A stretch of DNA of 38,498 nt from Spirochaetales bacterium (GCA_016930675.1 JAFGGG010000011.1:1-38498), one strand, 5' to 3'; positions 16,081 through 25,529 are shown, counted from the first letter of the stretch. Program-made: numbers and translations. The notes: generated by a model not told the origin, from the sequence alone.

Positions 16081-17077
16081 GTTGTTGAACACTCCGGTCG
16101 AGCAGATTGATATTAAATCCATAAACACCGTTTCACTGATAGAGGCCATGGCTAAGATGTCGTTTAGTGCCCGGGAAACGGCGAGGGCGGCAATGATCCT
16201 TGAAAAAATGATCAGTGATAGCGAGTGCGCTGTTTTTTTGACCATCGCCGGCAGCACCCAGGCAGCGGGCTGTATGCACATCTACAGCGATATGGTAAGG
16301 TGCGGCATGATCGACGCGGTTATCGCCACCGGAGCCAGCATTGTGGATATGGATTTTTTTGAAGCCCTGGGTTTCAGGCATTACAGAGGCACGCCGCATG
16401 TTGACGATACTATGCTCCGCGATAATTACATCGACAGGATCTACGATACCTTTATCGACGAGCGGGAACTGCAGGTCTGCGATAAAACTGTTAAGACTAT
16501 CGCTGACAGCATGAAACCGGGTGTGTACAGCTCCCGCGAGTTTATAAAAGAGATGGGATGCTATCTTAAAAGCCATGCCAAGAAAAAGGATTCCCTTGTT
16601 TTAAGCTGCTATGAAACGGACGTTCCCGTATTCTGTCCGGCCTTCTCGGATTCCAGTGCCGGTTTCGGTCTGGTACTGCATCAAACAGAAAAAGCCGACC
16701 ATGTGTCCATAGACAGTGTCAAAGATTTCAGAGAGCTTACTGAAGTAAAAATAAAAGCGCACAAAACAGGTCTGTTTATGATCGGAGGCGGTGTGCCTAA
16801 AAATTTCGCCCAGGACACGGTCATCTGCGCCGAGCTTCTGGGCAAGGAAGTGCCCATGCACGCCTACGCGGTCCAGATTACCGTGGCCGATGTGCGGGAC
16901 GGCGCCTGCTCCGGCTCCACTTTAAAAGAGGCGAACTCGTGGGGGAAGGTCGATACCGTGTCGGAACAGATGGTATACGCCGAGGCCACGACTGTACTTC
17001 CCCTTATCGCAAGTTATGTGTATCATAAGGGCAGCTGGAAAAAACGGAAACACAGGCGGTATAGCAATATATTTTAG
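16067..17077 (+). CDS. Deoxyhypusine-synthase-like enzyme, probable homospermidine synthase
   Basis: The protein is 336 aa. ATG 16067 lies 6 bases after GGAGGG (16055-16060); ATG 16064 is in frame but too close. The DHS fold is recognisable: the NAD-site segments IAGSTQAAGCMHIYS and IDAVIATGASIVDMDF, then MIGGGVPKNF, and near the end ANSWGKVD with Lys294. In eukaryotic DHS the SWGK lysine forms the covalent aminobutyl-imine intermediate. Bacteria lack eIF5A, so the likely acceptor is a free amine. Several bacterial DHS homologues make homospermidine from putrescine or spermidine. Its place after agmatinase fits putrescine as the substrate. It overlaps speB by 14 bases and sits 9 bases before the fusion gene. 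Confidence 0.88.
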   Translation: MKKHELLNTPVEQIDIKSINTVSLIEAMAKMSFSARETARAAMILEKMISDSECAVFLTIAGSTQAAGCMHIYSDMVRCGMIDAVIATGASIVDMDFFEALGFRHYRGTPHVDDTMLRDNYIDRIYDTFIDERELQVCDKTVKTIADSMKPGVYSSREFIKEMGCYLKSHAKKKDSLVLSCYETDVPVFCPAFSDSSAGFGLVLHQTEKADHVSIDSVKDFRELTEVKIKAHKTGLFMIGGGVPKNFAQDTVICAELLGKEVPMHAYAVQITVADVRDGACSGSTLKEANSWGKVDTVSEQMVYAEATTVLPLIASYVYHKGSWKKRKHRRYSNIF

Positions 17078-17086
17078 GAGACAACA

Positions 17087-19036
17087 TTGAATAAAAAACC
17101 ACACGCAACCCCAAAATCAATAAAACGAAACCAGAACAAGCTGTTGAAAAAATTCCTCGGAGCTGTTTCCAATCTTGAGGATCACGTGCAGCCCGATTGG
17201 TGGAAGTATATTTTCAACGCCACCTACATTAAGACAGACGGAGATGTTGTGGATGACGGCAACATTACGGATCAGGAAGTAACAATGTTCATCGATATTC
17301 TTGGACTGCAGCCCGAACACAAAATCCTCGATCTGTGCTGCGGTCACGGCCGCCACTCGCTCTGCTTCGCGGAAAAGGGATTTTCAAATATTGAAGGCTT
17401 CGACCGGTCTCACTATCTTATTCAACGCGCACGTAACGATTCCAGAAAGCGCAATTTGCAGATCCGTTTTAAGGAAGGTGACGCCAGAAAACTGAGTTTT
17501 AACCCGGACACCTTCGATTTTATTCTTATCCTGGGGAACAGTTTCGGTTATTTTGAAACGGTTCACGATGACCTTTTGGTTTTAAAAGAAGTGTTTAAAG
17601 CCCTTAAACCGGGCGGCAGTCTGCTTGTCGATGTAACCGACGGTGAGTATCTGCGCGATAATTATAAGCAGCACTCCTGGGAGTGGATCGATAAGAAGCA
17701 CTTTGTCTGCAGAGAACGCTCTCTCTCCATAGATCAACAGCGCCTTATTTCACGTGAAATGATTTTTCATGTTGAAAAGGGCGGAATCGCCGATCAGTTT
17801 TACGCGGAACGTATATATACCGCCGATTCACTGCGGCAACTGTTAGGCAAGGCCGGTTTTGTCGATATCAATGTGCACGGCACCGTTACTCCGGACTCCA
17901 AACGCAACCAGGATCTGGGCATGATGGAAAAACGCATTATCATGACCGCCAAGGTAAGAAAGGAGTGGACACCGCTTAAGGTCTCAAAAAAACTGGCCCG
18001 TACCAATGTGGTGGTTGTTTTAGGCGATCCCAAAAAACCCGACGTGATAAAGCCTTCGGGAAACTTTGATGATGACGATCTCTATACAATCGATCAGCTT
18101 AAAGAAGCGCTTTATCAGATCGGTCAGACTGAATCATACTGTTTTTCCTTTTTAGCCAATCACTCGACACTTATTAATGATTTAATGTCATTAAAAGCAA
18201 AGGATAAAGTGGATATCATCCTTAATCTGTGTGATGAAGGCTTTCAAAACGACGCACGCAAAGAGCTGGATATTCCGGCCATCCTTGATATGCTGAGTAT
18301 TCCCTATACCGGGGCGGGCCCGCAGTGTCTTGCCTACTGCTATGACAAATCGCTTATCCGGGGAGTGGCCAAAGAGATGGATATACCGGTGCCCGAGGCG
18401 TTTTTCATCAAGTCCGAAGACACTGTGTTTGAAATGTCCCTGCCTTTCCCATTGATCGTAAAGCCCAATTTCGGTGATTCCAGTTTCGGCATCACGCAAA
18501 GGTGCGTGGTAAACAACGGTGAGGAATTAACCAGCGCGATTTTTGAAATTCGGGAAAAATTCGGGTATGAAAAGCCGGTACTGGTGGAAGAGTTTCTCAC
18601 CGGCAAGGACATGACCGTGGGTATGATCGGTAATTTACCGGATTCCTATATTTTTCTTCCTATTATAGAGGAGGATTATTCCAATCTGCCCAAGGGTCTG
18701 CCCCATATCTGCGGGTATGAAGCCAAATGGCTTCAGGACTCACCTTACTGGACATGCCTGAAATCCATCCCCGCCGATCTTTCCGAAAAAACCGAACAGT
18801 TTATTTTGGACTGCTGTCTCAAGCTTGCCGAGAGACTTGAGTGCCAGGACTACACCAGGTTCGACTGGCGCATAGACGCGCGCGGAATTCCCAAGCTGTT
18901 GGAAGTGAATCCCAATCCCGGCTGGTGCTGGGACGGGCACCTGGCCAAAATGGCAAAATTGATGGATATTTCCTACGGCCGAATGCTGAAACAGATTATT
19001 GAGGCGGCGGAAAAAAGGCTGAATATAAAGTCATAA
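17087..19036 (+). CDS. Methyltransferase / D-Ala-D-Ala-ligase-like ATP-grasp fusion
   Basis: The protein is 649 aa with a TTG start, 6 bases after TAGGAG (the stop of the preceding gene overlaps this site). Residues 40-295 form a class I SAM methyltransferase: motif I ILDLCCGHGRH (80-90), acidic residue in EGFD (106), and LKPGGSLLVDV (173-183). Residues 306-649 form a Ddl-type ATP-grasp ligase: YTGAGPQCLAYCYDKSLIRG (407-426), FPLIVKPNFGDSSFGI (454-469), VEEFLTGKDMTVG (500-512) and FDWRIDARG...LLEVNPNPG (592-612), with Mg ligands D593, E606 and N608. The ligase should form an amide by way of an acyl-phosphate. The context suggests a polyamine or amino-acid conjugate that is also methylated. 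I know no characterised enzyme of this architecture in a polyamine operon. Confidence 0.88.
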   Translation: MNKKPHATPKSIKRNQNKLLKKFLGAVSNLEDHVQPDWWKYIFNATYIKTDGDVVDDGNITDQEVTMFIDILGLQPEHKILDLCCGHGRHSLCFAEKGFSNIEGFDRSHYLIQRARNDSRKRNLQIRFKEGDARKLSFNPDTFDFILILGNSFGYFETVHDDLLVLKEVFKALKPGGSLLVDVTDGEYLRDNYKQHSWEWIDKKHFVCRERSLSIDQQRLISREMIFHVEKGGIADQFYAERIYTADSLRQLLGKAGFVDINVHGTVTPDSKRNQDLGMMEKRIIMTAKVRKEWTPLKVSKKLARTNVVVVLGDPKKPDVIKPSGNFDDDDLYTIDQLKEALYQIGQTESYCFSFLANHSTLINDLMSLKAKDKVDIILNLCDEGFQNDARKELDIPAILDMLSIPYTGAGPQCLAYCYDKSLIRGVAKEMDIPVPEAFFIKSEDTVFEMSLPFPLIVKPNFGDSSFGITQRCVVNNGEELTSAIFEIREKFGYEKPVLVEEFLTGKDMTVGMIGNLPDSYIFLPIIEEDYSNLPKGLPHICGYEAKWLQDSPYWTCLKSIPADLSEKTEQFILDCCLKLAERLECQDYTRFDWRIDARGIPKLLEVNPNPGWCWDGHLAKMAKLMDISYGRMLKQIIEAAEKRLNIKS

Positions 19037-19109
19037 ACGCATAAGCATGCGCAAAGCAATTTGTAAAAAAGGCTTGCTTGAACACTAAGCGATCGCTAAA
19101 ATTAATTAA

Positions 19110-20714
19110 ATGCCAAAAGAATGGAACCTTAACAATAGCGACACATTTAAAAACCGCTATACTATCAAATCCCTCATCGCCCAAGGAGGCATCGGCAACA
19201 CCTATCTGGCCATCGATTCAACCAGCAAAAAGGATGTGGTCCTTAAAGCGCTGAACTTTGCGGAACTGAAAAACTGGAAAGAGCTTGAACTGTTTAAGAG
19301 AGAAGTGCAGGTCTTAAAAAGCATCGATTATCCGTTAATCCCCGATTACTACGATTATTTTGAAACAGCCTATTACAAACAGAAACTGTTCATTCTGGTG
19401 CAGGAGTACGTGAACGGCGAAAACCTCTATCAGCAGGTAAAGCAGGGCAAGCGCTTTTCGAGCGCGGAAGTGGAACGGATTATGCAGACCCTGCTTACCA
19501 CCCTGGACTATATTCATAACCTTAAGCCCCCCATTGTTCACCGCGATATTACTCCCAAGAATATTATCCTCGATGATCAGAACAGGATCTATCTGGTCGA
19601 TTTTGGAGCGGTGGGACACATTGTGGACAACACCATGGCCGCCAGTAAGTCCGATACGTTTGTGGGTACCATCGGTTATATGCCGCCGGAGCAGCTGTAC
19701 GGCAAGGCCACGGCTGCCTCCGACCTGTATTCTCTGGGTGTAACCGTCTTATTTTTACTTTCAGGCAAGGAACCGTCGCAGTTTAAGCTCAAGGATTTGA
19801 GGTTGGACTACTCTCTGCATGTGGATATGCCTTACTCTATGGCCAGGCTGATCGATAAGATGGTGGAACCCAATATGGACAGAAGAATCCAGAGCGCCAA
19901 AGAAGCCTTAAAAATCATTAAAAAAACATCGGCGGCCAAAAACAAAGAGCGGGAGAGAGCCGGCGGGGCAAGAGAGGTGAAGAAACTTCCCCGGCTTGAT
20001 TTAAAAAACGGGGATATCAATAAATGGGCGGGGCTTAAACTTGAAGAACAGAAAAGGATCGCCCGCACCAAGCAGCAAAAAAAACAGGAGAAACAGAGGC
20101 GCAAAAGAGAAAAAGAGCTGGCCAGAGAACAGCGGTTGACGGCACTATCCGATAAATCGCCCCGGCGAGTTTTTATGGCGGAGGAAAAAGATAAAGGAAT
20201 CTTAAGAATAGAAAAAATATCTTTTTGGAGGACGCTGTGGAGCATCTTTCGCTACGGAACTTTTACAAGTCTTATTTTTACGGTCCTCATAGGCTCGTTT
20301 GCGGTGCCTTTTTTCCTGACCATGAAAGAGGAACTATTTGGTACTCCAGTAGATGTGTTTTTGGATCCGGTTTTTTCTCTTGCTGCTGTTTACGGTTTGA
20401 TCATGCTTTTTTATATGTTAAGCAAACTAAATAAATCCAAGACATTTCATATTCTGATTACCGATAAGGATATGCTGCTTATGTATTTTAAAAATCCGCA
20501 AAAGCCCTTTTTTGTGGGATATAAAAACGACTTACAAATCGGTATCGAAAACCAGGGTTATGGACCCGCCCGGCTGCCCGACAGAAGTAAAGCCTGGAAA
20601 ACAGTTGCCTTTAAAACACCTAAGCGCGAGTGGCAGGAGCATGCTTTTAACGAAGCGGACGCGGATAGAATACGGGTATTTATCAGGCAGCATAAGTTAA
20701 AGCAGCTAAGCTGA
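19110..20714 (+). CDS. Membrane-anchored Hanks-type Ser/Thr protein kinase
   Basis: The protein is 534 aa. The kinase domain (residues 15-285) has a complete catalytic set: Gly loop AQGGIGNTY (24-32), K46 in VVLKAL, E65, HRDITPKN (H144, D146, N151), DFG (D164) and GTIGYMPPEQL. A charged Lys/Arg/Glu-rich linker of about 100 residues, possibly a coiled coil, follows. Then come two membrane helices (about 385-410 and 430-450) and a cytosolic tail resembling a PH-like YcxB-type segment. The gene begins 73 bases after the fusion gene on the same strand, so it may be co-transcribed. There is no PASTA domain. Its targets are unknown. Confidence 0.9.
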   Translation: MPKEWNLNNSDTFKNRYTIKSLIAQGGIGNTYLAIDSTSKKDVVLKALNFAELKNWKELELFKREVQVLKSIDYPLIPDYYDYFETAYYKQKLFILVQEYVNGENLYQQVKQGKRFSSAEVERIMQTLLTTLDYIHNLKPPIVHRDITPKNIILDDQNRIYLVDFGAVGHIVDNTMAASKSDTFVGTIGYMPPEQLYGKATAASDLYSLGVTVLFLLSGKEPSQFKLKDLRLDYSLHVDMPYSMARLIDKMVEPNMDRRIQSAKEALKIIKKTSAAKNKERERAGGAREVKKLPRLDLKNGDINKWAGLKLEEQKRIARTKQQKKQEKQRRKREKELAREQRLTALSDKSPRRVFMAEEKDKGILRIEKISFWRTLWSIFRYGTFTSLIFTVLIGSFAVPFFLTMKEELFGTPVDVFLDPVFSLAAVYGLIMLFYMLSKLNKSKTFHILITDKDMLLMYFKNPQKPFFVGYKNDLQIGIENQGYGPARLPDRSKAWKTVAFKTPKREWQEHAFNEADADRIRVFIRQHKLKQLS

Positions 20715-20859
20715 TTGTTCTATCTAAAACTTTAAAAAAATGATACTGCCTGTACTATAATTCTATTTTTACAATCCTTTACATTCTTTTACAGCGCTTT
20801 GACAACCGACATACCAAAAACAAGCATAATTGTATATATCGTTATGAAGGGAGGTATGT

Positions 20860-21879
20860 ATGAATGTTAAATGCATATTATGCTCAGTGATCTTGGTTTT
20901 ATTCTTTGCTTCATGTGCTGATTACACCCATCCATCTGAATTAACCGAGTATTTAAACCGTATAGAAGTGGGTGAACCCGTGAAGCATGAGAATCTTACC
21001 GTGGTTCCTCTGTATGCAGAAGTAGATCAGAATAATGTTGATTATATCACGCTGCAGCAGGCCTTGGAGAACAAATGGATTGAGATCAGCGAAAAGGATG
21101 AGGGGCAGGTGCCCAAAGTACTGATCAAGAACATTTCAGGTAAAAGGATATATGTGATGAGCGGTGAGGTGCTTACAGGCTGTAAGCAGGATCGTATAAT
21201 TGCCGGGGATATGATTATCGAGCCATCGACTGAAGAAACTGATGTGGATGTGTTCTGTGTGGAAGCGGGAAGATGGACCGGGGAATCGGAAAATTTTACC
21301 AGTAAAGAAAACCTGGGTACCGCCAAACTCAGAGAAAGGGCACAGCGAAAGGATGATATCGCGCAGCTGGAGATCTGGAATGAAATAGCCAAACTGAACC
21401 GTAACAATAATGTCGACACCCGCACCAATGCGTATCAGGACATCTATGAAGAAGAGGACATAAAGCAAACCTTGAACGGTTTTGAAACCGCACTGGGAGA
21501 GAAGCTGGATAAACAGGCAGTGGGGATTATTGTCGCGGTCGGAGGAGAAATCGTCAGTGTTGATATTTTTAGAGATAGTAAGATGCTGCAGGACTATTGG
21601 CCCAAACTGCTCAAATCATCCGCGCTCTCCGCACTTGACCATAAAACAGCGGGCAGCCTGTCGTGGCAGGAAGCGGAGGCGCTTTTACAGACTATACGGA
21701 AGAAAAACTATCATAAAAAACAGATGCGGGGTGAAAAAAACTTCAGGTATACATATCTGGATGCTGAGTTTAATATTTCAGCCCATATGTATGACGGTGC
21801 GCTGATTCATTTGTCAGGTTTTCCCGTGGATGAGGATGCGGGAATGAGAAGGGATCGGGAGGAATTAATAGTTGAGTGA
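20860..21879 (+). CDS. ARPP-1-like lipoprotein
   Basis: The protein is 339 aa with ribosome site GGGAGG 4 bases upstream. The signal ends in LFFASCAD, a lipobox with Cys at about 19. From residue 40 the sequence follows the ARPP-1 pattern: HENLTVVPL, LIKNISGKRIYVMSGEVLTG, CKQDRIIAGD, FCVEAGRW. From memory, ARPP-1 is a domain associated with ADP-ribosylation and phosphatase gene neighbourhoods in comparative studies; its biochemical role is not established. The export signal is unusual for a domain usually discussed as cytoplasmic. The 145-base gap to the kinase suggests a separate promoter. Confidence 0.75.
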   Translation: MNVKCILCSVILVLFFASCADYTHPSELTEYLNRIEVGEPVKHENLTVVPLYAEVDQNNVDYITLQQALENKWIEISEKDEGQVPKVLIKNISGKRIYVMSGEVLTGCKQDRIIAGDMIIEPSTEETDVDVFCVEAGRWTGESENFTSKENLGTAKLRERAQRKDDIAQLEIWNEIAKLNRNNNVDTRTNAYQDIYEEEDIKQTLNGFETALGEKLDKQAVGIIVAVGGEIVSVDIFRDSKMLQDYWPKLLKSSALSALDHKTAGSLSWQEAEALLQTIRKKNYHKKQMRGEKNFRYTYLDAEFNISAHMYDGALIHLSGFPVDEDAGMRRDREELIVE

Positions 21880-21904
21880 TAAAATTAATGTATATTTCCA
21901 TCTG

Positions 21905-22726
21905 CTACCCGCGTTTTATTTCCAATTGTTTCAATGCCTTGGCGATTTTGCTTTTGATTGTTTTATAGCTTTGCGGCGGTCCCGCGCAGATGCATTTGTC
22001 CTCCACGTAAACAGCGTCGGTTATGCCCCACTCGGCGATATTGTTTTTATCGAGGCTATTAATGATTTCCACCACAACGCGGTCGCCTAGTTCAGCGGCC
22101 GCTCTTTTGGCCCGCTCGCAGTGGAAGTTCTGTACAGGACATGATCCGCTTATGAATACGGTAACCGTGATCTTTCCGGGATGTTTGCCCGCCTGCGGAG
22201 TTTTCTTTTGCTTGATCCATTTAGGTGGTGCGATGTCCTGCTTAAACGGTTTCCATAACAGCACCATAATACCCTGTTTGTCCACAGGCAGATATCCCTG
22301 TTTTTTATACCAGGAGGCTTTTATAAAGAAGGGCATGGACATACCCCAGGCCACCATTCCCCTGGAACCCCTTTTTTTAGCGTCCTGTTCCGCTTTTTGC
22401 AGCAGTGCTTTGCCCATTCCCATATGACGAAAATTGCGGGCTCTGCTTCGCGCGCGCGGAATCCAGATACAGTTAATAAAATGGCAGTTCTCTCCCCGGG
22501 CTGTCGAGTATTCAATGGGTACGTACTGAATCATACCAACCGCTGTTCCGGTTTTATCTACCGCTATTTTTACTCCCAATCCCTTGTTTTTAAGCGTATT
22601 GTACCAACGCGCTTTATGATCCCCCGTCTCTTTCATGTCGGGAGAACCATCCTCAAGACAGATAAAATATAACTCTTTGTTTTTTTCATCCAAATCAATT
22701 ACCGTGTATGTTTTTGCCGGTTTCAT
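21905..22726 (-). CDS. GNAT acetyltransferase with YoaP-like C-terminal domain
   Basis: The protein is 273 aa. The N-terminal 160 residues form a GNAT fold. The acetyl-CoA loop is RHMGMGKALLQKAEQDAKKR, and GMIQYVPIEY is the strand before it. Residues 185-270 match the YoaP-like domain, a thioredoxin-like unit with paired cysteines (SGSCPVQNFHCER) and a later VEDKCICAGPP. The ribosome site AAGGAGG overlaps the stop of the PaaX gene, so the two are co-translated. The acetyl acceptor is unknown. Confidence 0.85.
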   Translation of the reverse strand: MKPAKTYTVIDLDEKNKELYFICLEDGSPDMKETGDHKARWYNTLKNKGLGVKIAVDKTGTAVGMIQYVPIEYSTARGENCHFINCIWIPRARSRARNFRHMGMGKALLQKAEQDAKKRGSRGMVAWGMSMPFFIKASWYKKQGYLPVDKQGIMVLLWKPFKQDIAPPKWIKQKKTPQAGKHPGKITVTVFISGSCPVQNFHCERAKRAAAELGDRVVVEIINSLDKNNIAEWGITDAVYVEDKCICAGPPQSYKTIKSKIAKALKQLEIKRG

Positions 22727-22731
22727 ATAAT

Positions 22732-23508
22732 TTATTCCTCCTTAAATATATTTTCCCAGTAGGGTTGTGACGCGGCCGTTGCCGCCTTATCCCACTTGAA
22801 AAAATTGGTTCTTACCTGATCCGCCTTCCAGTCCTCAGGCAGATATATATCGGGCAGCAGCGGATCCTTAAAAATCGTGTGAATCATCCGTTCTCCGGTC
22901 TCCATTTTTTCGATTAAAGCCTGCTCTGGCGTATAGGTTGCAAGCTCCCCGCCTTTTTTATCAAGCAAACGCAGTGCTTTCAGAAATGACTGATTTATAT
23001 TTTTTAAATTCCACAGTTCGCCGATTTGTGGAACAGAAATTTCCTTTATATTATAAAACTTGAACAGCTGGCAGTGCTTATGAAGAAAAACATCCTTTAT
23101 AAACTCTTCTTTCTCATGGTAGGGTCTGATCCAAAAACCTTTGGAATACATGGCGAATCTGTAGGCCAAAAGATTTTTTCTGATACTGTGACGCTCGGCT
23201 TTTTGTGTTTCGGGAACCGAAAACACAACCCCCCAGAAACTCTTATCCCAAGTCTTCCAATCCAGGCTTTCAAGGCTGTGCGCCACGTTTCGTCCTATTT
23301 TACTTCCTTTACCGAAAATCCGGTAAAACACCTTTTTGCCCCGACTGCTGGAGGCCACCAGTTTCTTGCGCTTCATGCGCGAGAGGGTGGTGCGGATACA
23401 GGATTCATTTATCTTAAATGGAGCCAAAAGATTTTTTAACTGCTTAATGGAGTAGTGGGGTTTGGAAAATGACGCCATTATGCCGTAGATCAAGTCGCTT
23501 TCTTTCAT
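22732..23508 (-). CDS. PaaX-family transcriptional regulator
   Basis: The protein is 258 aa. An N-terminal winged helix (residues 1-65: YSIKQLKNLLAPF, CIRTTLSRMKRKKLVASSS) is followed by the PaaX central region (LDWKTWDKSFWGVVFSVPE) and a C-terminal helical part. PaaX homologues repress catabolic or stress genes and usually respond to acyl-CoA ligands. As the first gene of the unit it probably controls itself and the GNAT/YoaP gene. The AT-rich 23510-23575 segment upstream should hold the promoter. Confidence 0.85.
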   Translation of the reverse strand: MKESDLIYGIMASFSKPHYSIKQLKNLLAPFKINESCIRTTLSRMKRKKLVASSSRGKKVFYRIFGKGSKIGRNVAHSLESLDWKTWDKSFWGVVFSVPETQKAERHSIRKNLLAYRFAMYSKGFWIRPYHEKEEFIKDVFLHKHCQLFKFYNIKEISVPQIGELWNLKNINQSFLKALRLLDKKGGELATYTPEQALIEKMETGERMIHTIFKDPLLPDIYLPEDWKADQVRTNFFKWDKAATAASQPYWENIFKEE

Positions 23509-23618
23509 AATCTTGTCTAATATGTCACAAAATAATTACTATAATAAAATAATTGTGACAAAAAAGCAAGTGGTTTATAGAATTTTTACGGTTATGATGA
23601 TAACGCCGGACTAACTCG

Positions 23619-24560
23619 TCAGAGTTCAGGTTTTAATTCCTCATCCAGCCAGCGTAGTGTCGCTTCCCAGGCGACTGCGGCCTGTTCACGGTTTCTGAAG
23701 TTGAAGACATGAACGGCATTGGGAATCACCAGGAGTTCAACCTTGCGCCCCATCTCATGCAGCCGGGCGTATAAGCGTCGCGACTCCTCGACGGGCGCCG
23801 TGGTATCACTCTCACCGTGAATAAGCAGTACGGAAGCGGTTAGTGTCTCGGTGTGGAATATGGGCGAGGCCCGGCGCAGCATGGCCTGGAATTCCTCATC
23901 TGTGCCCGCATCAGACTGCATGCGGAAATAGGACCTGATCCTGCGGCAGATGAACTTCTGCAGTTTATCCTGGTAATGTGTTTCATCGAGCCAGTAGCTG
24001 AAGTCCGTGATCGGGTAATAAGCCACAACCGATTTTATTCCGCTACCGGCGGAGGACGCGATCAGCAGACTGAACACTCCTCCCTGGGAGAAGCCGAGGG
24101 CGCCGACGCGCTTTTGGTCCACAAACGCGTTCGAGCGTAATACATTGAAAGCCACGGCCACGTCACCCTCCTCCCTCCAGGGAAAAAGCGTCTCCCGGTA
24201 TTCGCCGCGAATCATACGCCGGTAATCCACCGCCACCGCGATGTATCCATGCTGTGCCAGATCCCAGATCACGCCCAGCATGTGGTGAGCCTTTTTCCCC
24301 GCTTCAGGATGCACGAGAACTCCCGGGAAGGGTCCGTCACCCGCGGGGCGCGCCCATTCGAGATGCAGAAGCAGACTGCCCCGTTGGACCTCTTCGTTCC
24401 ATGTGACTACAGTGGAAGGCACATCCTGCGGATGAACCAGAAAGTGATCAAGCGGCATGCAGGAGGTGGAGAGCCAAAATAAAACCGAAAGTATGCCGCT
24501 GCGGACAAACCCTTTAATCTCGTGAGCTGATGAAGTCGAACGGAAGGCCTGTAAAAACAT
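23619..24560 (-). CDS. Alpha/beta hydrolase lipoprotein (dienelactone-hydrolase-like)
   Basis: The protein is 313 aa from ATG 24560, 9 bases after AAGGAT; the longer frame to 24593 begins at TTG without support. The N-terminus looks like an export signal ending in FWLSTSC, a possible lipobox. The catalytic triad is readable: Ser in GFSQGG, Asp in HGESDTTAP, His in NAVHVFNF. The oxyanion-side motif is PGVLVHPEAGKKAHH. It hydrolyses esters, lactones or peptides at the envelope; the exact substrate is unknown. Codon use is more GC-rich than in neighbouring genes. Confidence 0.82.
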   Translation of the reverse strand: MFLQAFRSTSSAHEIKGFVRSGILSVLFWLSTSCMPLDHFLVHPQDVPSTVVTWNEEVQRGSLLLHLEWARPAGDGPFPGVLVHPEAGKKAHHMLGVIWDLAQHGYIAVAVDYRRMIRGEYRETLFPWREEGDVAVAFNVLRSNAFVDQKRVGALGFSQGGVFSLLIASSAGSGIKSVVAYYPITDFSYWLDETHYQDKLQKFICRRIRSYFRMQSDAGTDEEFQAMLRRASPIFHTETLTASVLLIHGESDTTAPVEESRRLYARLHEMGRKVELLVIPNAVHVFNFRNREQAAVAWEATLRWLDEELKPEL

Positions 24561-24708
24561 TAAAGGCAAATCCTTATGGTTGAATTGTATCAATTTTCAT
24601 ATTGATAGAAAAGATATGCTGAATGAATTTGCGATTTTTTCTTGAAACTCGATTTTATTTGTGCTATTAATGTTATCAAAAATACGCTGCATGGGGAAGA
24701 AAGAAATA

Positions 24709-25497
24709 ATGAAATATTTTATTGCCATTTGCTTTTGTGTCTTTATGATTGTCAACTGCACTCCTCCCGGTTCCGGCCCGCCGAAGATTCCTTCCGATCC
24801 CGTTATCAGCTATGATGTGGACTCATTAATCAAAGGCAGGACGGTCCTGTTCCAGACCGATGAATACGAAAACGCGGAATATAAGTGGAGTTATAAGGGA
24901 GCTAATGAAGATGATTTTATTCTCGTTGAAGGGGCAAGCGCTTTCCGGGTTCCGCTGGTATTCGTGGAAACGGGTGAGTATCAGCTGAAACTGGTAATAG
25001 ATGATGAAGCGGAGACGGTTGTGGATCTGGACATTATTGATGCTGTTTACGATCCTGCAACGTATACGGCACTCACATTTATCAAACAGCTTGATGATTC
25101 TTATACCTTATTCTTGCGCTTCAGCGATGATGTTCTAAATACTTTGAGAAACGCGGATAATGCTTTAAGCTTTTTTGATATGGCAATCTGGTCCTCCTCA
25201 TTCCAGCAAATTAAATATTGTGCTTATGGGTGCGAATGGGACGATAATACGCAGGCTTATGTGATCGATACGGGCATCAGTTCGTTAATGGGTGTGATTG
25301 CGCCCCATCTTACGGATAATATAGAAATTGAAATAGCGCCGCCCGAAATAACCAGACATATAGCCAGACAGATAAATACTGTCGATCATTTGCTATGTCA
25401 TCAATTAAATGACGATCCTCTGGTAGTAACATATAAAGGAAAATCCGGTTATCCGGTCATTACGGATGCCATCACGGATTTTACTCTCTATTATTAA
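24709..25497 (+). CDS. Lipoprotein with PKD/Ig-like domain
   Basis: The protein is about 262 aa. ATG 24709 is preferred, because it opens a lipoprotein signal (MKYFIAICFCVFMIVNC, Cys at 17). Residues 45-115 read like a PKD/Ig domain (GRTVLFQTDEYENAEYKWSY; TGEYQLKLVIDDEAETVVDL). The rest is not recognised. It is a secreted surface protein that converges with the frameshifted gene on the other strand. Confidence 0.65.
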   Translation: MKYFIAICFCVFMIVNCTPPGSGPPKIPSDPVISYDVDSLIKGRTVLFQTDEYENAEYKWSYKGANEDDFILVEGASAFRVPLVFVETGEYQLKLVIDDEAETVVDLDIIDAVYDPATYTALTFIKQLDDSYTLFLRFSDDVLNTLRNADNALSFFDMAIWSSSFQQIKYCAYGCEWDDNTQAYVIDTGISSLMGVIAPHLTDNIEIEIAPPEITRHIARQINTVDHLLCHQLNDDPLVVTYKGKSGYPVITDAITDFTLYY

Positions 25498-25529
25498 AAT
25501 TAAATCTCAATATCATTTTTAAGCAGTCG

